Shown: positions 38,470 through 45,586 of the stretch, piece after piece
How positions within the stretch are numbered: the first letter of the stretch is position 1
Layout: each line of letters opens with the position of its first letter
NCBI GenBank assembly: GCA_029261165.1
Contig: JAJDBV010000033.1
Coordinates: forward strand, 1 to 45,586
DNA: 45,586 nucleotides
Reading direction: 5' to 3'
Source: Nitrospirota bacterium
GTDB taxonomy: Bacteria > Nitrospirota > Nitrospiria > SBBL01 > JAADHI01
Notes under the pieces: model-generated
What the model was told of the DNA's origin: nothing
What the model saw: the letters and a program-made list of their open reading frames with translations, nothing else
The model's database searches: none
Program-made: the position numbers and the translations under genes

Positions 38470-40023
38470 ATGGAAATTACTGTTAAACAGGGAACTGTTC
38501 TAAGGGCAAAAGGGCAAATCCTCATCCTTACCCACCATGAAGGGGAGGATCTTGCGAAAGAGATCGCCTTGGTCGATAAGGCCATCGGTGGTTTGTTCCG
38601 AGAAGTGATCTCGACGGAAGGTTTCTCAGGAAAATTCCTTCAGAGCACCCTTATTCGGCCAAATGGCAAGATGGGTTTTCCGCGCCTCCTGGTTATCGGG
38701 CTCGGAAAACGGGACGAGTTAACGCTTGATCATATCCGCAAGGGGATGGGGCATGCTGCAACACTTGTCCGGAAAATGGAATTGGAGCAGATTTCGATAC
38801 CGGTTTACGCGAAGCAAGTGAAGCGGGTTTCAATCTGTGATTTGTCTCAGGCCATCGTTGAGGGGATGATGCTGGGTCTCTATCAATTTCAGCGATATAA
38901 AACAGAGCGCCCGAATACAAAGGAAATCAAGAACTGTACCCTGTTAGGATCTGAGGGGAAGTCCATCCCTGATATCCGTATCGGCGCGAATCGTGGAAAT
39001 CGGATTGCTGAGGCGGTGTGTTATGTCCGGGATCTTTGCAACACGCCTTCCAACATGGCAACGCCGAGTCATCTTGCGGAAGAAGCCCTACGGATCGGGG
39101 CGGAACATGGCATGCGTGTCGAGATCTATGACCGGTCGGAAATTGAAAAGATCGGCATGGGCGCCCTGCTTGCCGTTGCCCAGGGGACGGCTGAACCTCC
39201 CAAATTTATTGTCCTTGAATATGAGGGAGCGCGACCCGCTTCCAATGTCAGACAAGGCACTCGAAAAAAGAAAAAGAAGCCGATTGTCCTGGTGGGAAAG
39301 TCGGTTACCTTTGACTCCGGAGGGGTCTCCCTCAAGCCCTCTGATAAAATGGAACTGATGAAGTACGACATGTCCGGCGGGGCCACCGTTCTGGGTGTGA
39401 TGCGTGTGGTGGCCGAATTGAACCTGCCGATCCATATCGTTGCCCTTCTCCCCGCGACCGATAATATGCCAAGCGGGACGGCAGTCCACCCCGGGGACGT
39501 GGTCACGACCTTGTCCGGAAAAACGGTGGAAGTGATTAACACAGATGCCGAAGGAAGACTTTGCCTGGCAGATGCCCTTACTTACGCAGCGCGGTACAAA
39601 CCGGCCGCAATCATTGACCTCGCAACCTTGACCGGTGCCTGTGTCGTGGCCCTCGGCCAACATGCTGTTGGCCTGATGGGAAATGATCAAAAAATGATCT
39701 CTCAGATAGAGACTGCGGGAAGAGAAACAGAAGAGCGGGCCTGGCAGCTTCCGCTCTGGGAGGCTTATTTCAGCCAGATCAAAAGCGATGTCGCTGATTT
39801 AAAGAACGTCGGTGGACGCGGTGGCGGGGCCATTACGGCGGGACTCTTCTTAAAGCAGTTTGTGGGAAAGACCCCCTGGGTTCATCTTGATATTGCGGGG
39901 ACCGCCTGGAAGCATGAGGGAGGACACCCTTATATACAAAAAGGGGCAACCGGAATTCCTGTGCGGCTTTTGATACAATTTTTGACAAATCTGTCCAAGA
40001 AGTCCGGGGGTGCATCTCGATGA
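38470..40023 (+). CDS. pepA: Leucyl aminopeptidase (cytosolic, M17)
   Basis: The 517-aa protein has the M17 family catalytic C-domain: VGKSVTFDSGGVSLKPSDKM, then MKYDMSGGATVLGVMRVVAEL and the signature NTDAEGRLCLADALTYA with the metal-binding Asp/Glu residues. TLTGACVVALGQHAVGLMGND and SDVADLKNVGGRGGGAITAGLFL follow. The N-domain (1 to about 160) is the variable macro-like part. It removes N-terminal residues from peptides with two metal ions; in some bacteria PepA also binds DNA. GAGG precedes ATG 38470, 12 bases after queE, and its TGA overlaps the nagZ start. Confidence 0.96.
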   Translation: MEITVKQGTVLRAKGQILILTHHEGEDLAKEIALVDKAIGGLFREVISTEGFSGKFLQSTLIRPNGKMGFPRLLVIGLGKRDELTLDHIRKGMGHAATLVRKMELEQISIPVYAKQVKRVSICDLSQAIVEGMMLGLYQFQRYKTERPNTKEIKNCTLLGSEGKSIPDIRIGANRGNRIAEAVCYVRDLCNTPSNMATPSHLAEEALRIGAEHGMRVEIYDRSEIEKIGMGALLAVAQGTAEPPKFIVLEYEGARPASNVRQGTRKKKKKPIVLVGKSVTFDSGGVSLKPSDKMELMKYDMSGGATVLGVMRVVAELNLPIHIVALLPATDNMPSGTAVHPGDVVTTLSGKTVEVINTDAEGRLCLADALTYAARYKPAAIIDLATLTGACVVALGQHAVGLMGNDQKMISQIETAGRETEERAWQLPLWEAYFSQIKSDVADLKNVGGRGGGAITAGLFLKQFVGKTPWVHLDIAGTAWKHEGGHPYIQKGATGIPVRLLIQFLTNLSKKSGGASR

Positions 40024-41132
40024 AACTTGCACGGAAAGTGGGACAGATTTTAATGGCGGGGTTTGAGGGCACAAGCCCGTCTAAAGAGATCCAGAATCTG
40101 ATCAAAGAATATGATCTTGGCGGGGTTATTCTTTTTTCCCGTAATATCGAGGATCCGAGCCAGTGTGCCCGGCTGACCAAGGCCCTCCAGAAGTTTTCAT
40201 CAGACGCGCCGCTATTCATCGCGGTTGATCAGGAGGGAGGACGGGTTTCACGCCTCCCCCTGCCATTTACGCAATTTTCCTCGGCCAGGACGATTGGACA
40301 ATGTGATACCATTTCCCTGACTTACAGTCATGCGGAGGCGATCGCAAAAGAACTTCGGTCTGTCGGGATCAATATGAACTTTGCCCCCGTTCTTGATATC
40401 GACACAAACCACAAGAATCCAATTATTGGGGATCGTGCGTTTGGAGAAACCCCCACGATTGTTTCAAAGCATGGATTGGCCATGATGGTTGGGATGATGG
40501 ACCAAAAGGTCATCGTATGCGGTAAACATTTTCCAGGTCACGGGGATACCGCTGCAGATTCACATGAGACCCTTCCAGAGCTTGACCACCCCCTCAGCCG
40601 CTTGGTTGACATCGAACTAAAACCATTCATTCACGCCGTTGAAAACCGCATCCCCTGTATTATGACTGCCCATGTACGTTATCGGGGCATCGATGACCGT
40701 CTTCCCGCTTCACTTTCTAAAAAGGTCATTGGGCAACTATTGAGAAAGACCATCCAGTTCAATGGAGTTGTCATTACAGACGACTTGGAGATGAAAGGAA
40801 TCACATCCGATTTTTCCGTGCCCGAAGCTGCAGTCCGGGCCGTAAAGGCAGGGAGCGACTTGATCCTGGTTTGCCACTCACCCGATCAACAAGCCGCCGT
40901 CCTGGAGGCACTCATTCATGCCTTCGAAAAAGGGACCCTCTCTGAAGAGAAACTGGACGCGTCGCTCGCCCGTCTCCTCGCATTAAAGGAACGCTTCCTC
41001 CTCCCTCCCCCGGCTATCCGCGCGCCTCTGATCAAAAAAATTGTCGGATGTACTACACATCGTGCGCTCGTCAAAGAAATCGAGAAAAAAAGTCGTGCGG
41101 CCATAAAGAAGCAAAGCAAGTCGGGTAGCTGA
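40020..41132 (+). CDS. nagZ: Beta-N-acetylhexosaminidase (GH3)
   Basis: The 370-aa GH3 enzyme has GVILFSRNIEDPSQ, AVDQEGGRVSRLP, FAPVLDIDTNHKNPIIGDRAFG and the NagZ motif KHFPGHGDTAADSHETLPEL, whose His/Asp loop is the acid-base dyad of this group. TDDLEMKGITSDFSVPEAAVRAVKAGSDLILVC carries the nucleophile aspartate. NagZ removes GlcNAc from muropeptides in peptidoglycan recycling. There is no signal peptide, as expected for the cytoplasmic enzyme. The ATG overlaps the pepA stop. A C-terminal tail rich in lysine follows. Confidence 0.94.
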   Translation: MKLARKVGQILMAGFEGTSPSKEIQNLIKEYDLGGVILFSRNIEDPSQCARLTKALQKFSSDAPLFIAVDQEGGRVSRLPLPFTQFSSARTIGQCDTISLTYSHAEAIAKELRSVGINMNFAPVLDIDTNHKNPIIGDRAFGETPTIVSKHGLAMMVGMMDQKVIVCGKHFPGHGDTAADSHETLPELDHPLSRLVDIELKPFIHAVENRIPCIMTAHVRYRGIDDRLPASLSKKVIGQLLRKTIQFNGVVITDDLEMKGITSDFSVPEAAVRAVKAGSDLILVCHSPDQQAAVLEALIHAFEKGTLSEEKLDASLARLLALKERFLLPPPAIRAPLIKKIVGCTTHRALVKEIEKKSRAAIKKQSKSGS

Positions 41133-41136
41133 GAGC

Positions 41137-41793
41137 GTGGCACTCATCAAGAATTACATCGATGTGATGCTGCATCTGGATAAACACCTCAATGGAATCT
41201 TTCAGGATTATGGCCTCTGGATCTACTTTATCCTTTTTCTGATCATCTTCTGTGAGACAGGCTTGGTTGTGACCCCTTTTCTCCCAGGGGATTCCCTCCT
41301 GTTTGCCGTCGGTGCCCTGGCTGCAGGGAATGGGCTCAAGATAGAATGGTTGATCCCGGCCCTCATCGTCGCGGCGGTTGCCGGAGATGCCGTGAACTAC
41401 CGGATAGGACACTATTTTGGTCCTAAAATATTTAGCAAAAAAAGTGGCCGCTTCTTAAACCGGGCACACCTTGATCGTACCCGGCACTTTTATGAAAAAT
41501 ATGGAGGAAAAACGATAATTATTGCCCGTTTCGTTCCGATTATCAGAACCTTTGCACCTTTTGTTGCCGGAATCGGACGAATGGATTATTGGTATTTTAC
41601 CGGATACAATATCTTCGGTGGGATATTGTGGATCGTTTCATTTCTTGCCGGAGGATATTTCTTTGGGCAGTTGCCGCTGATTAAAGAAAACTTCACGCTG
41701 GTGATTCTTGGGGTCATCGGCATCTCTCTCCTCCCCATGCTCATCGAATTTCTCCGCGTCCGATATGGGGCGAGCCAAGGCCGGGAAGCATAA
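41137..41793 (+). CDS. DedA-family membrane protein
   Basis: The 218-aa protein with about 4-5 membrane segments has the SNARE-associated/DedA signature: FFCETGLVVTPFLPGDSLLFAVGALAAGNGL (in segments GLVVTPFLPGDS), then GDAVNYRIGHYFGPKIF, FYEKYGGKTIIIARFVPIIRTFAPFVAG and YWYFTGYNIFGGILWI. The R-F-x-P-x-x-R motif is essential in members that flip or transport undecaprenyl phosphate or phospholipid. The start is GTG 41137, five bases after nagZ, so it probably follows nagZ in one message. The link with peptidoglycan recycling fits lipid-carrier flipping. Confidence 0.9.
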   Translation: MALIKNYIDVMLHLDKHLNGIFQDYGLWIYFILFLIIFCETGLVVTPFLPGDSLLFAVGALAAGNGLKIEWLIPALIVAAVAGDAVNYRIGHYFGPKIFSKKSGRFLNRAHLDRTRHFYEKYGGKTIIIARFVPIIRTFAPFVAGIGRMDYWYFTGYNIFGGILWIVSFLAGGYFFGQLPLIKENFTLVILGVIGISLLPMLIEFLRVRYGASQGREA

Positions 41794-41808
41794 GGAAGGT
41801 CGATAAGC

Positions 41809-42141
41809 ATGTCTGCTAAAGTGTGGTGGCCTTTATTTCCCCTCCTGTTCTTCATTGTTCTTTGTTGTCTTATTACCGCAATCGTCCGTGTCGTAAAGCG
41901 CGGAAAACCGACCCGGAAAGAATGGACGATATTGCTCTCCGCCCTCGTTTTTTATTTCCTGACCTTTGCCCTGGGCCGTTGGCGCTGGTTGCACATGCCC
42001 TTATCAAATATCGCAGAACTGTTCATGATCTATAATGTCTACTACTTTTTCAAAAAAAACCAGAAGGATATTGCCTGGCTTCATATCATCTCTCTGATTG
42101 CCATCGTCATCGACTTTGCGCTGCATTACATCCTGGTATAG
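41809..42141 (+). CDS. Small integral membrane protein of unknown function
   Basis: The 110-aa protein has three or so hydrophobic segments: WPLFPLLFFIVLCCLITAIVRVV, then WTILLSALVFYFLTFALG and IISLIAIVIDFALHYILV. Basic loops (KRGKPTRKE; KKNQKD) lie between. No family is recognised. It starts 15 bases after the DedA gene and may be the last gene of the pepA-nagZ-dedA run. AGGAAGG precedes ATG 41809. Confidence 0.65.
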   Translation: MSAKVWWPLFPLLFFIVLCCLITAIVRVVKRGKPTRKEWTILLSALVFYFLTFALGRWRWLHMPLSNIAELFMIYNVYYFFKKNQKDIAWLHIISLIAIVIDFALHYILV

Positions 42142-42183
42142 CACATGCCGAAACCGCCGATTCGCCTGACATACTGCTTTATC

Positions 42184-42238
42184 GGTCTTTCGCGGCTCCT
42201 CAACGTACAAGGAGTACGCCTCGGTTGCCAGAAAGACC
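42184..42238. repeat. Hairpin repeat sharing a core with 26760-26900
   Basis: GGTCTTTC (42184-42191) and GAAAGACC (42231-42238) pair perfectly, and inside lies CTCCT (42196-42200) with AGGAG (42210-42214). The minus-strand core GCGTACTCCTTGTACGTTG resembles GCGTTCCTCGTACCTTG in the centre of the palindrome at 26760-26900 (about 15 of 17 matched bases with a two-base gap), so both may belong to one repeat family. Confidence 0.5.
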
Positions 42239-42283
42239 TCTGGCCTTGTCTCTCAGGCGACTTGACGGTTTCCTGAGGATTTG

Positions 42284-42319
42284 TGAATCAAGGGGTCATG
42301 GTTTAGACCCCTTGATTCA
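42284..42319. repeat. 14-bp perfect inverted repeat
   Basis: TGAATCAAGGGGTC (42284-42297) and GACCCCTTGATTCA (42306-42319) pair perfectly around an eight-base loop. No T-run follows on either strand. It is the longest uninterrupted stem in the window and could be a terminator of unusual form for the pepA-dedA run, a recombination or attachment site, or the core of a mobile palindrome. Confidence 0.6.
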
Positions 42320-42512
42320 TGAGGCTGGCCAACGTCTACATCGAAAACATGTCATACTAGAGACCGATCAAAAGATTCGACAAACCTCACACCTTCTTCT
42401 ACATGACCCCCCATACTACGGCTGCGAAAACGACTACGGAAAAGGCGTGTTTCAAAGAGAAGATTTCCCTCGTTGAAGGGCCCTTTTAAGGACCATTAAA
42501 GGCCGTTTCATC

Positions 42513-42635
42513 ATGTCATTAAACGACACAAAACAGATACGGGAACTCTTCAAAGGCTTTAAAATAGAGAAAGCAACAACCACCTACCCCGTGGCCGCTA
42601 CCAAAAAAAGAAAGCCAAAGAGTTGTTGCTTATGA
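42513..42635 (+). CDS. Doubtful 40-aa ORF
   Basis: ATG 42513 opens 40 codons starting MSLNDTKQIRELFKGFKIEK and ending KRKPKSCCL. The polar start and basic tail look protein-like, but there is no ribosome binding site at a usual distance and I recognise no homologue. It may be a fragment of a lost gene. Confidence 0.2.
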   Translation: MSLNDTKQIRELFKGFKIEKATTTYPVAATKKRKPKSCCL

Positions 42636-42757
42636 ACTTTTAATGGGCAGCCGAAGTCGTGTCGATTCGCCTTCCGAATATCTTTGGATTTGAAGTGATA
42701 AAATGATACCATTCTGATTTTTGTAATCTATTCAGGGATGCATCGCGGGGGTGGAGT

Positions 42758-43108
42758 ATGGCCGACTACAAGACCGTTAACGAGATTGGCCGTGGCGGCT
42801 TCGGCGTCGTTGAGGAAGTTGAAGACACAAGTGGACAGCCATTCGCTCGAAAGACGTTTAAACCTGCTGAGTACATTCCCGACATCGCCCACAATCGTCT
42901 CCGTAAACGCTTTAAGCGTGAGGTAAGAATACAAGCTGAACTTGGTGGCAGAGAGATAATGCCAGTGTTAGCCTCGGATCTCAACGCGGAGAAGCCGTGG
43001 TTCGTAATGCCGCTTGCGGAGAAAACATACGAGCAGCAGATTACGGAAGACCGATCTTTGGGCAGCGTTGATATTGACGCGATAGCCGATATCTATGAAT
43101 GGTCTTGA
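42758..43108 (+). CDS. Ser/Thr protein kinase, N-lobe part (frameshifted)
   Basis: This 116-aa frame is the N-lobe of a eukaryotic-like protein kinase: glycine loop GRGGFGVV (residues 11-18), catalytic Lys32 in ARKTF, and the alphaC region RLRKRFKREVRIQAELGG. The hinge MPVLASDLNAEKPWFVMPLAE follows. It stops at TGA 43106, just before the catalytic loop, which continues in the +1 frame (from ATG 43095). The break can be a mutation, a sequencing error or programmed shifting at TCT-TGA. GGTGGAG precedes ATG 42758. No signal or membrane segment is present. Confidence 0.7.
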   Translation: MADYKTVNEIGRGGFGVVEEVEDTSGQPFARKTFKPAEYIPDIAHNRLRKRFKREVRIQAELGGREIMPVLASDLNAEKPWFVMPLAEKTYEQQITEDRSLGSVDIDAIADIYEWS

Positions 43109-44105
43109 GCAGCTACACGAACTTGGGTATGTTCATCGTGACCTGAACCCTAAGAACGTGCTTTTTTCTGAGGACCACTGGAAACTCTCAGATTTTGGTG
43201 CGGTCTTGCCTCCCATGGGACGCACGGTTACGCTCACCGAAGGCACTATCATCTACACCGAACGGTACTGTGCTCCAGAACAAAGAAATGATTTCCATAG
43301 TGCAATGCCCTCAGCTGATATTTATTCCTTTGGCTGCATACTGCACGATATTTTCGGGGCACAGGACCGCATACCTTACTCCAAGCAAACTGCGGAAGGC
43401 CCTGTCGGTCTTATTATCGAGAAATGCACTGAACTCAATCCTGCACGTCGTCCTTCTGTCATGGTGCTCCGCGGTATGCTCCTGGACATACTTGTCGAGA
43501 TTGGGGGCCATTGCGCGGTTGCCGACAAGAGGTCAGGCGATTGGCTCGAACGCCTCACATCGGTCGATGACTGGAGCGACGACGACTTTGGGGAGTTTGC
43601 GAGGTTCTTCGCACACCTCGATATTAAAGAGCGTACTGATGGCCATGAAGTCGAATGGGTGTACTCACTGTCTACACCTTTTCTTACCCGAATGCCCACT
43701 GAAGCCATAATCAAAATTGTACAGCGTAACGACGGTGTTTCGGCGGCCATAATCGAGAAGTATTGTGACTGGGCGCGGTCAATGCGGTTTCTTTTTCATT
43801 TCGCTGATACCGTTTGCACTAGGCTGACCGCGATCTTCGACAATGGTGATCCTGCGGCAAAAACCATGGCAATGGTTGCACTTATCCATTTAGGGTCAAC
43901 ACATAATCGCTGGTATGTAATGCGCAGCTTGCTGTTTAGGTGTCGTTCAGACCAAGTGACGCCGGAAGTGGCCCGTCGCATCGAGATTGAAATCAAAACT
44001 GAAGAACTTGAATCCGAGTTTCAACACTGCGTCTTTGAGGTCGATTGGAACGTTCAAACTCTGGCACTAAATTTGGCAAAATTATTGGTTGATTCCGATG
44101 GCTAA
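43095..44105 (+). CDS. Ser/Thr protein kinase, C-lobe part plus helical C-terminal domain
   Basis: The 336-aa frame continues the kinase: ELGYVHRDLNPKNVLF (catalytic HRD with Asp16 and Asn21), SDFG (33-35 DFG) and YCAPEQRN (APE). DIYSFGCILHDIFG and the KCTELNPARRPSV end block follow. After residue 140 there are about 190 residues of unknown helical sequence (HEVEWVYSLSTPFLTRMP; TAIFDNGDPAAKTMAMVALIHLG) that could be a HEAT-like sensor. It starts at ATG 43095 without a ribosome binding site, overlapping the N-lobe frame by 14 bases. All catalytic residues exist across the two frames, so a shifted or repaired product could be active. The stop overlaps the DUF5131 remnant. Confidence 0.7.
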   Translation: MNGLEQLHELGYVHRDLNPKNVLFSEDHWKLSDFGAVLPPMGRTVTLTEGTIIYTERYCAPEQRNDFHSAMPSADIYSFGCILHDIFGAQDRIPYSKQTAEGPVGLIIEKCTELNPARRPSVMVLRGMLLDILVEIGGHCAVADKRSGDWLERLTSVDDWSDDDFGEFARFFAHLDIKERTDGHEVEWVYSLSTPFLTRMPTEAIIKIVQRNDGVSAAIIEKYCDWARSMRFLFHFADTVCTRLTAIFDNGDPAAKTMAMVALIHLGSTHNRWYVMRSLLFRCRSDQVTPEVARRIEIEIKTEELESEFQHCVFEVDWNVQTLALNLAKLLVDSDG

Positions 44106-44202
44106 AGACTCAAAGATAGAGTGGACTCACCACCAATTTAATCCTTGGTGGGGGTTTACTAAATGTTCATCTGAACATTGGGGCCATCCTCTTAATTCCT
44201 AA
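44098..44202 (+). pseudogene. DUF5131 (phage Gp37/Gp68 family) N-terminal remnant
   Basis: ATG 44098 overlaps the kinase stop by eight bases and opens 34 codons: MAKDSKIEWTHHQFNPWWGF, then TKCSSEHWGHPLNS. The start SKIEWTxxxxNPWWGCTK is the hallmark of DUF5131/Gp37-Gp68 proteins, which normally run about 250-300 aa with a CxxxC-type metal-cluster motif after this block. Here the first cysteine is Phe and the frame ends at once, so only the N-terminal tip remains. The coupling shows that the kinase and a full DUF5131 gene were once one operon. Confidence 0.6.
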
Positions 44203-44212
44203 TTGTGCTTGG

Positions 44213-45478
44213 GTGAACGAGATGAAGAAAAGAGTATTCGTACCTATTGAAAGCCATCTCTTTGCATCCCCGGAAAAGAAGATGCGTGGTGAATGTTCTG
44301 ATGTTGGCCTTCTCGCCGAAGCCCTGGTTCTATTCGATCAGGTTGATATGAATATCACGTCAGCACAAAATCTGGCTGACGTTCTTAGAGGATTTCTACG
44401 GTCATTCGACTCAATTGATCCATTTCTAGACTTGATCGAAGCAGGTGCCATCCGTGTCCACTACTTTGATTTCATTTCCGCGCCCATAGAAAAAGAAGGG
44501 GTGTTATCCTACTGGAATATACAAGATGAAGGGGCAGAGAAATCTCATCGGAATTCCTTCCAACGCAAGATATTCTACACCTCCACAATTGAAAACCTGC
44601 TGCCTAAGGCAAGACACCGGAATCGACTCTATGATGTTGTAATGCGATCCGCTCTTATTGATGGGAGCGAAGACTATACCAAGGCGATTGAGGCAGCCCG
44701 CGAGGCCGCGAAGTCTTATGAAGATATTGAGTTCTCACTTAATGCATTCAAGGACTCATTACCTCAAGAGAAAAAACGACTCTTTCCCGATAAGATCACT
44801 GTTACCGCTGAATATGACGAAAAGAAAAAGCTCACTCGTCACCACTACAATTTGAACCTTGACAGCCTGCGCCCCCACCTCCCCAATCTTAACTGTGGAA
44901 AACACATCACTGGTGTAGGCCTAGTTCAGACTCATAGAATTCTTTATGCTAGCCGTCTTCATGGTTTCGATACATATCTTCCGAGTCCGCTATCGGTCAT
45001 TGTGTTTTCCAAAATGGACTCCTTTTGCGATAAAGGGAGGCAATTTTCAAAAACAACAGTGGACTTACAGGAGAAAGCTTGTTTCCCTGATATTCGCGGC
45101 TCCTTCAACGAGGGCAGTATCAATTGGAAGGATGTCTTGGTAATCCGTGGTAAGGCTACGCGATTTCAAGAATGGTTTTCGATATATGGTGGGAAGTCGG
45201 AAATTGCGCAAGCAACTTACGGAAAAGAGTACCGGACAAGCACTGGATTAACAAGCTATCGGGAGAAAATATTTTCGATTGCGACATATGCCTCTGTTAC
45301 CACTGGAGCAGGTCTCGGAGCGAGCATCGGTGGAGCAAGAGGTGCGGTTGCTGGTGCATTAGTGGGGGGCTCAGCGGCTTTCGCTAAAGACCTGCTAAAA
45401 GCTTCCGATGAAGAAGGTTGGCAGCCGCGTTTCTTTGGGAACTGGATACACAAAAGACCGCGCCAGAAAAGTCAATGA
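44213..45478 (+). CDS. Unknown 421-aa protein with C-terminal glycine-rich membrane-like segment
   Basis: GTG 44213 gives 421 aa; ATG 44222 (MKKRVFVPIESHLF) is an alternative and neither has a strong ribosome binding site. I do not recognise a family. Visible features are an N-terminal module (GLLAEALVLFDQVDMNITSA; DPFLDLIEAGAIRVHYFDF) and a charged middle (KAIEAAREAAKSYEDIEFSL; KKLTRHHYNLNLDSLRPHLP). A later part is GSINWKDVLVIRGKATRFQEW. Near residues 360-400 comes an alanine/glycine-rich stretch (VTTGAGLGASIGGARGAVAG, then ALVGGSAAFAKDLL) like a glycine-zipper membrane segment. It lies 10 bases after the DUF5131 remnant and on the same strand as the kinase, so it may be the effector or target of a kinase-containing system. 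Confidence 0.6.
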   Translation: MNEMKKRVFVPIESHLFASPEKKMRGECSDVGLLAEALVLFDQVDMNITSAQNLADVLRGFLRSFDSIDPFLDLIEAGAIRVHYFDFISAPIEKEGVLSYWNIQDEGAEKSHRNSFQRKIFYTSTIENLLPKARHRNRLYDVVMRSALIDGSEDYTKAIEAAREAAKSYEDIEFSLNAFKDSLPQEKKRLFPDKITVTAEYDEKKKLTRHHYNLNLDSLRPHLPNLNCGKHITGVGLVQTHRILYASRLHGFDTYLPSPLSVIVFSKMDSFCDKGRQFSKTTVDLQEKACFPDIRGSFNEGSINWKDVLVIRGKATRFQEWFSIYGGKSEIAQATYGKEYRTSTGLTSYREKIFSIATYASVTTGAGLGASIGGARGAVAGALVGGSAAFAKDLLKASDEEGWQPRFFGNWIHKRPRQKSQ

Positions 45479-45586
45479 TTAGGGCTATGCAAGTGGACAT
45501 AATCAATTCCTCCAGCGGACGAAATCCTGTGGATACCTAATCATTTAGAGCGGGACGTTCCACAAAAAGAAGCAATCTGCGGGGGG

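Larger units (their letters stand above)
42142..42757. other. Intergenic region with hairpin repeats and degenerate coding
   Basis: This 616-base stretch between the small membrane protein and the kinase gene contains two inverted repeats (42184-42238 and 42284-42319) and one weak 40-codon frame (42513-42635). An 83-codon frame at 42225-42476 runs through both repeats and looks spurious. No full gene, clear promoter or terminator is seen. It looks like decayed sequence at the edge of an accessory region. Confidence 0.5.

Noticed and set aside
42225-42476. 83-codon frame after the small membrane protein
   Set aside because: It runs through the palindromic repeat and the 14-bp hairpin and shows no protein-like pattern or ribosome binding site.
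1-45586. CRISPR array or cas genes
   Set aside because: No regularly spaced repeats of 20-40 bases and no Cas-like protein were seen.

Overview
The window looks like a chromosomal piece of a Gram-negative, LPS-bearing bacterium. It carries bamD, a heptose-1-phosphate adenylyltransferase (rfaE2), a SurA-type periplasmic isomerase, lipoproteins with lipoboxes and a MacAB-TolC-like tripartite exporter. The mix (CysG-N dehydrogenase, a deoxyhypusine-synthase-like protein, RfaE2, Mfd, a COX24/bS22-type small ribosomal protein, a DASS transporter paired with a tandem UspA) suggests a Nitrospirota- or deltaproteobacteria-like lineage. That placement is inference and no marker here fixes the taxon.

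Layout. (1) Positions 1-10366 are accessory DNA. There is an IS256-type transposase remnant fused end to end with an orphan nuclease tail, an XRE regulator with its own operator-like dyad, a set of exported proteins including an HEXXH lipoprotein, and then an integrative module. The module holds a winged-helix protein, a small basic protein, a ParB-HTH-DNA methyltransferase fusion, a serine recombinase, an excisionase-like protein and a tyrosine integrase. The integrase gene ends 64 bases from the 3' end of tRNA-Arg(CCU), the classic arrangement for an element integrated in a tRNA gene. The far att copy was not found. Within the module, a diverged 45-bp direct repeat brackets a divergent 318-aa/46-aa gene pair and shows that the start of the ParB-methylase gene exists twice. 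Just upstream lies a compact promoter-dyad-terminator unit that looks like a small RNA or attenuated leader.

(2) Positions 10443-42141 are mostly core genome: pyrE, a cysQ-like phosphatase, a methylcitrate-cycle operon (prpD-prpB-prpC, minus strand, with a consensus promoter), an HDOD protein, a secreted DNA/RNA endonuclease, small basic proteins, bamD, then a tightly overlapped operon cysG-N/DHS-like/rfaE2/mfd followed by surA. Next come engB, tRNA-Leu(GAG), a DASS transporter with tandem UspA, a bS22-like protein, mrp, a MacB/LolD/MacA/TolC-like export operon on the minus strand, rpsU with a leader hairpin and TTG start, queE, pepA, nagZ and a DedA protein. A degenerate C-terminus of a second peptidyl-prolyl isomerase remains between mfd and surA. 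Two hairpin-rich intergenic repeats (26760-26900 and 42184-42238) share a core sequence.

(3) Positions 42758-45478 are accessory again: a Ser/Thr protein kinase split by a +1 frameshift inside its catalytic domain, a 34-codon remnant of a DUF5131 (phage Gp37/Gp68) gene overlapping the kinase stop, and a 421-aa protein of unknown family with a C-terminal glycine-rich membrane-like stretch. This cluster, together with the small-RNA-like unit at 4818-4933 and the 318-aa/46-aa pair, is where undescribed biology is most likely.
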